A stretch of 22,544 nucleotides of DNA from positions 1 to 22,544 of the forward strand of contig JAUUNJ010000009.1 in the NCBI GenBank assembly GCA_030844625.1, written 5' to 3'. The notes beneath the pieces are model-generated. The model worked only from the letters and a program-made list of their open reading frames with translations, made no database searches and was not told the origin of the DNA. The position numbers and the translations under genes are program-made. This stretch comes from Roseburia sp. GTDB lineage: Bacteria > Bacillota > Clostridia > Lachnospirales > Lachnospiraceae. Within the stretch, counting starts at the first letter, position 1. The number at the start of each line of letters is the position of its first letter. Of the stretch, positions 20,034 through 22,544 are shown piece by piece.

Positions 20034-21989
20034 ATGAAACGCACAAAAAAAATTTTAGCTTTTGTACTGGCGTTTGTTCTGACGATAACGCTGCTTCCAA
20101 TGTGTCAGACCAGTGCGGCTAAAAAGACAAAATTGAACAAAACAAAAGCAACAGTTTATGTTGGAAAAACTTTGAAACTTAAAGTTAAAAATAAGCACAT
20201 CAACAAAAAAGTGAAATGGAAATCAACAAACAAAAAAGTAGCCACAGTTAGTAAAAAAGGAAAGGTTAAAGGAAAGAGACCGGGTAAGGCTACAATTATT
20301 GCAAAGGTTGGTAAGAAAAAATATAAATGCAAAATAACAGTTAAGAAGAAACAGACAAATAATAATCAGGGGCAGGTGGAAAAGCCGGCAGGTACAACAT
20401 CCAATGTTGTGCCAAATGTATCACCTGAAACAAAACCGTCTCAGGAGCAGCAGTCGACAAAGAAGTCTGAGCAGGAACAAACACAACCGGCACCACAGCA
20501 GACAACACCGAAGCCAACAGAAAAAACAACTCAGAAACAAGAAGAAACAACAACTTATATGTCATTTACAACAGATGTATCTATTGATCAGCCATTTGGC
20601 CTGGTAGTAAGTTCTCCGGAAGAGGGAATGGTAAATGTGGTGTGGGGCGCAGGAAAAATTAATTGTTATAATTTATACATTGACGGAGAGCGCAGAAGAA
20701 CCGGTGTAAAAGCTGCAAGTTACACTCTCCCGGTATATTCAGAGGGAACACATACTATTGCAGTTACTACAGTGGTTGGAAATAGAGAATCAGTAAAGAT
20801 AGAGATGACAATTGCTGTCATAGGCGTGGGAGAGCGAGAAACGGAACCGGAAACTTGTCCGGAAGAATTGAAACCACAGCTTAGAAATGACATTCCTTTA
20901 AAGGAAGATAGAATATTGCTGCAGCTTAATAATAAGACAGATGGTCAGTATGATGATAATCAGATTTATTGGTGCATTGTGGGATATAATACCAGTCATC
21001 AGCTTTGTTATTTAGATGCAAACGGAAATCTTATTCCTGCAAATACAAATTTGAACAATATTAAAATTAATAACAGAGATGTGGCAAATGTCTGTCACAA
21101 TCTGACAGAGGCAAGTTATGTGTATGCTCCGTCAATTGAATCCGGCAGAATGTATGTAAGTTATGGGAAACCTATTTATCTCACGTTTATTCAGGCAGCG
21201 GACGGTAACATGGGCTATGCGGGACCTGACCTTAATAATGCATCAGATCCCAATATAGATACCTTATTTGAGTTTGCAGAGTTTACCATTGACGGAAAAT
21301 TTTATTGGGGAAATACTACCCGTGTAGACTTTTTCAGTTTCCCAATGATTACAAGACTTGTAGGTCATACCCAGTATGAAACTTATGATAAGACGGTAGG
21401 AGATATTGGCACAAGAGATGAAATATTTGCAGCTTTTAAAAATAATGCTCCGGATCCATTTAAGACACTTGTAGATAACAAGAGGATTATGGCGCCTTGC
21501 AAAACGACTTTCAATGAAGGTCAGCAATATGGCAATTATTTTGACAGCTATATCAATGAGTTCTGGAATAAATATTCTAATGAAGATCTAGTATTCCAAT
21601 GTGAAGGAGGAACCTTTACGGGACATGTGGAAGGAAACCGTATGAAGTTTACCAGATCCGGAGACAGTACAGCATATTATGTTAATAAGCCTACAACTCA
21701 GGATGTATTGGAAGGAAAAGGTGCATTCAATAACGGTAATGCAACTGAGAAAGTAATTGAAGCCCAGCTCTGCGCGGCATTTAACAGAGGGGTTGCAACA
21801 GAACCTTCCAAATGGACAAAACCGACAGAATATTATAAGAATTCCATCAACAATTATTATGCCGGATTTTTCCACCAACATTCAGTGGTAGGGTTGGCAT
21901 ATGGATTCTGTTACGATGATGTAAATGATCAGAGTACATTGCTTCAGTATGATAATGCAGATGCATTGGTAATTGATCTGAGATGGTAA
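20034..21989 (+). CDS. Secreted GH64-type beta-1,3-glucanase with lysine-rich BIG2 and Fn3-like domains
   Basis: The 651-residue protein has a signal peptide (about 1-29), a BIG2-like domain (30-106) that is 40% lysine and has no acidic residue, a Gln/Thr/Pro linker (107-176), an Fn3-like module (about 187-262; VNVVWGAGKINCYNLYIDG), and a C-terminal catalytic region (about 285-651). This last part matches the GH64/thaumatin-like fold: FEFAEFT with Glu416, TRVDFFSFP with Asp432, and the end HQHSVVGLAYGFCYDDV. The 16-residue gap between Glu416 and Asp432 equals that between the known catalytic Glu154 and Asp170 of the Streptomyces laminaripentaose-producing enzyme. It should cleave beta-1,3-glucans such as fungal or algal glucan or curdlan outside the cell. 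The ribosome site is AAGGAGG. Confidence 0.85.
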   Translation: MKRTKKILAFVLAFVLTITLLPMCQTSAAKKTKLNKTKATVYVGKTLKLKVKNKHINKKVKWKSTNKKVATVSKKGKVKGKRPGKATIIAKVGKKKYKCKITVKKKQTNNNQGQVEKPAGTTSNVVPNVSPETKPSQEQQSTKKSEQEQTQPAPQQTTPKPTEKTTQKQEETTTYMSFTTDVSIDQPFGLVVSSPEEGMVNVVWGAGKINCYNLYIDGERRRTGVKAASYTLPVYSEGTHTIAVTTVVGNRESVKIEMTIAVIGVGERETEPETCPEELKPQLRNDIPLKEDRILLQLNNKTDGQYDDNQIYWCIVGYNTSHQLCYLDANGNLIPANTNLNNIKINNRDVANVCHNLTEASYVYAPSIESGRMYVSYGKPIYLTFIQAADGNMGYAGPDLNNASDPNIDTLFEFAEFTIDGKFYWGNTTRVDFFSFPMITRLVGHTQYETYDKTVGDIGTRDEIFAAFKNNAPDPFKTLVDNKRIMAPCKTTFNEGQQYGNYFDSYINEFWNKYSNEDLVFQCEGGTFTGHVEGNRMKFTRSGDSTAYYVNKPTTQDVLEGKGAFNNGNATEKVIEAQLCAAFNRGVATEPSKWTKPTEYYKNSINNYYAGFFHQHSVVGLAYGFCYDDVNDQSTLLQYDNADALVIDLRW

Positions 21990-22023
21990 TGATAATAAAA
22001 AAATAATAGATGAATAACAAGAG

Positions 22024-22060
22024 CGGTCAAAAAACCATTTTGGTGATTTGACCGTTTTTT
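22024..22060 (+). terminator. Intrinsic terminator after the GH64 gene
   Basis: CGGTCAAA (22024-22031) pairs with TTTGACCG (22047-22054), with an inner ACC/GGT pairing, followed by T6. Confidence 0.85.
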
Positions 22061-22078
22061 GATTCTAGGATTGAATTA

Positions 22079-22465
22079 TTAGTTTTGTTTGTTTTTAGGT
22101 TTAAATAAAGATTTTATATTTCGTTTCACCACATCAAAAAAAGTTAAAGACCGAACCATATGATCTGAGGCGATATATTTGTTGACAGCGCGAAGAACCT
22201 TCTTAGGATTTTTGGATGAAAAAGTATATGTTCCGTTATTCTTGGTTCTTATAGCATATCGGGGAATATATTTTCCCTTAAACATAACGGATGCTATAAC
22301 ATAATCAACTTCTTCCCATGGAATTTGAATGAATTTATTAACATCCCGCTTGTTATAGAATTCAAACGCTTTATCTCCAACCATGATAGTTCCATATTCA
22401 TTTAAACCTTGAAATGAAGTTGCCTGAATTGTCAAATCTACTGTTGTGTTCAATGATTGAGCCAT
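22079..22465 (-). CDS. DUF956 family protein (ManO-like)
   Basis: The complete 128-residue protein belongs to the DUF956 family, shown by MAQSLNTTVDLTIQATSF, YGTIMVGDKAFEFYN, FIQIPWEEVDYVIASVMFKG, TFSSKNPKKVLRA and HMVRSLTFFDVVKRNIKS. In Listeria, lactobacilli and others this gene (manO) lies at the end of mannose-family PTS operons and is thought to adjust them; the mechanism is not settled. By orientation, a PTS operon could lie beyond the right edge, but the 79 bases upstream do not show it. A TATAAT on the minus strand (22502-22497) may give the gene its own start. The PH-like fold predicted for the family suggests a binding role, not catalysis. Confidence 0.9.
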   Translation of the reverse strand: MAQSLNTTVDLTIQATSFQGLNEYGTIMVGDKAFEFYNKRDVNKFIQIPWEEVDYVIASVMFKGKYIPRYAIRTKNNGTYTFSSKNPKKVLRAVNKYIASDHMVRSLTFFDVVKRNIKSLFKPKNKQN

Positions 22466-22544
22466 GTTATATAATGTCCTTTCTTTTCAGCATTTTATTA
22501 TAGGTTGTTTTTTTAACAGTAAGAGGACCAGGAGGTACACTCCC

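Overview
The window is AT-rich (coding DNA of moderate AT, spacers often above 75% AT), with strong AGGAGG-type ribosome binding sites, TTGACA/TATAAT promoters and short U-tailed hairpin terminators. It is ordinary chromosome of a Gram-positive Firmicute. DUF6465-type and DUF6145-type proteins, a UPF0371 (DUF1846) protein, secreted BIG2-domain proteins and anaerobe-style alcohol/aldehyde dehydrogenases point to class Clostridia, most likely Lachnospiraceae. No tRNA, rRNA, CRISPR array, insertion sequence or phage gene was seen.

Left part (1-9291). The C-terminal half of an iron-dependent alcohol dehydrogenase is followed by a class 3-type aldehyde dehydrogenase and a terminator shared with a convergent gene for a lysine/alanine-rich, histone-tail-like protein with an internal 42-bp tandem repeat. 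After an AT-rich promoter spacer comes a membrane-anchored SH3 protein, then a compact plus-strand run: NfeD, SPFH/stomatin, a small DUF6145-like protein, pantothenate kinase (coaX) and tRNA-dihydrouridine synthase (dusB). greA and lysS follow from their own promoter. This part is housekeeping: membrane organisation, CoA synthesis, tRNA modification, transcript cleavage and lysyl-tRNA charging.

Middle part (9292-16203). A secreted NlpC/P60 cell-wall hydrolase on the minus strand has a perfect 14-bp palindrome at its predicted transcription start. Divergent from it is a UPF0371 gene. A 619-base gene-free stretch holds two strong terminator-like hairpins and a candidate branched RNA. Next is a 978-residue secreted subtilisin-family protease with a discoidin-like domain and three fibronectin-III-like modules, two of them recently duplicated.

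Right part (16204-22544). A minus-strand block encodes an OmpR-family response regulator, its histidine kinase, a lipoprotein with two PepSY domains and a secreted BIG2/lysine-rich protein. Direct repeats with 10-11 bp spacing lie just before the lipoprotein gene and look like a response-regulator site. Divergent from this block is a secreted GH64-type beta-1,3-glucanase carrying an extremely lysine-rich BIG2 domain and one module resembling those in the protease. The window ends with a DUF956 (ManO-like) gene, usually linked to mannose-family PTS operons.

The accessory theme is the cell surface: four secreted or lipid-anchored proteins and a two-component system sit together, with polycationic segments and a shared beta-sandwich module recurring among them.
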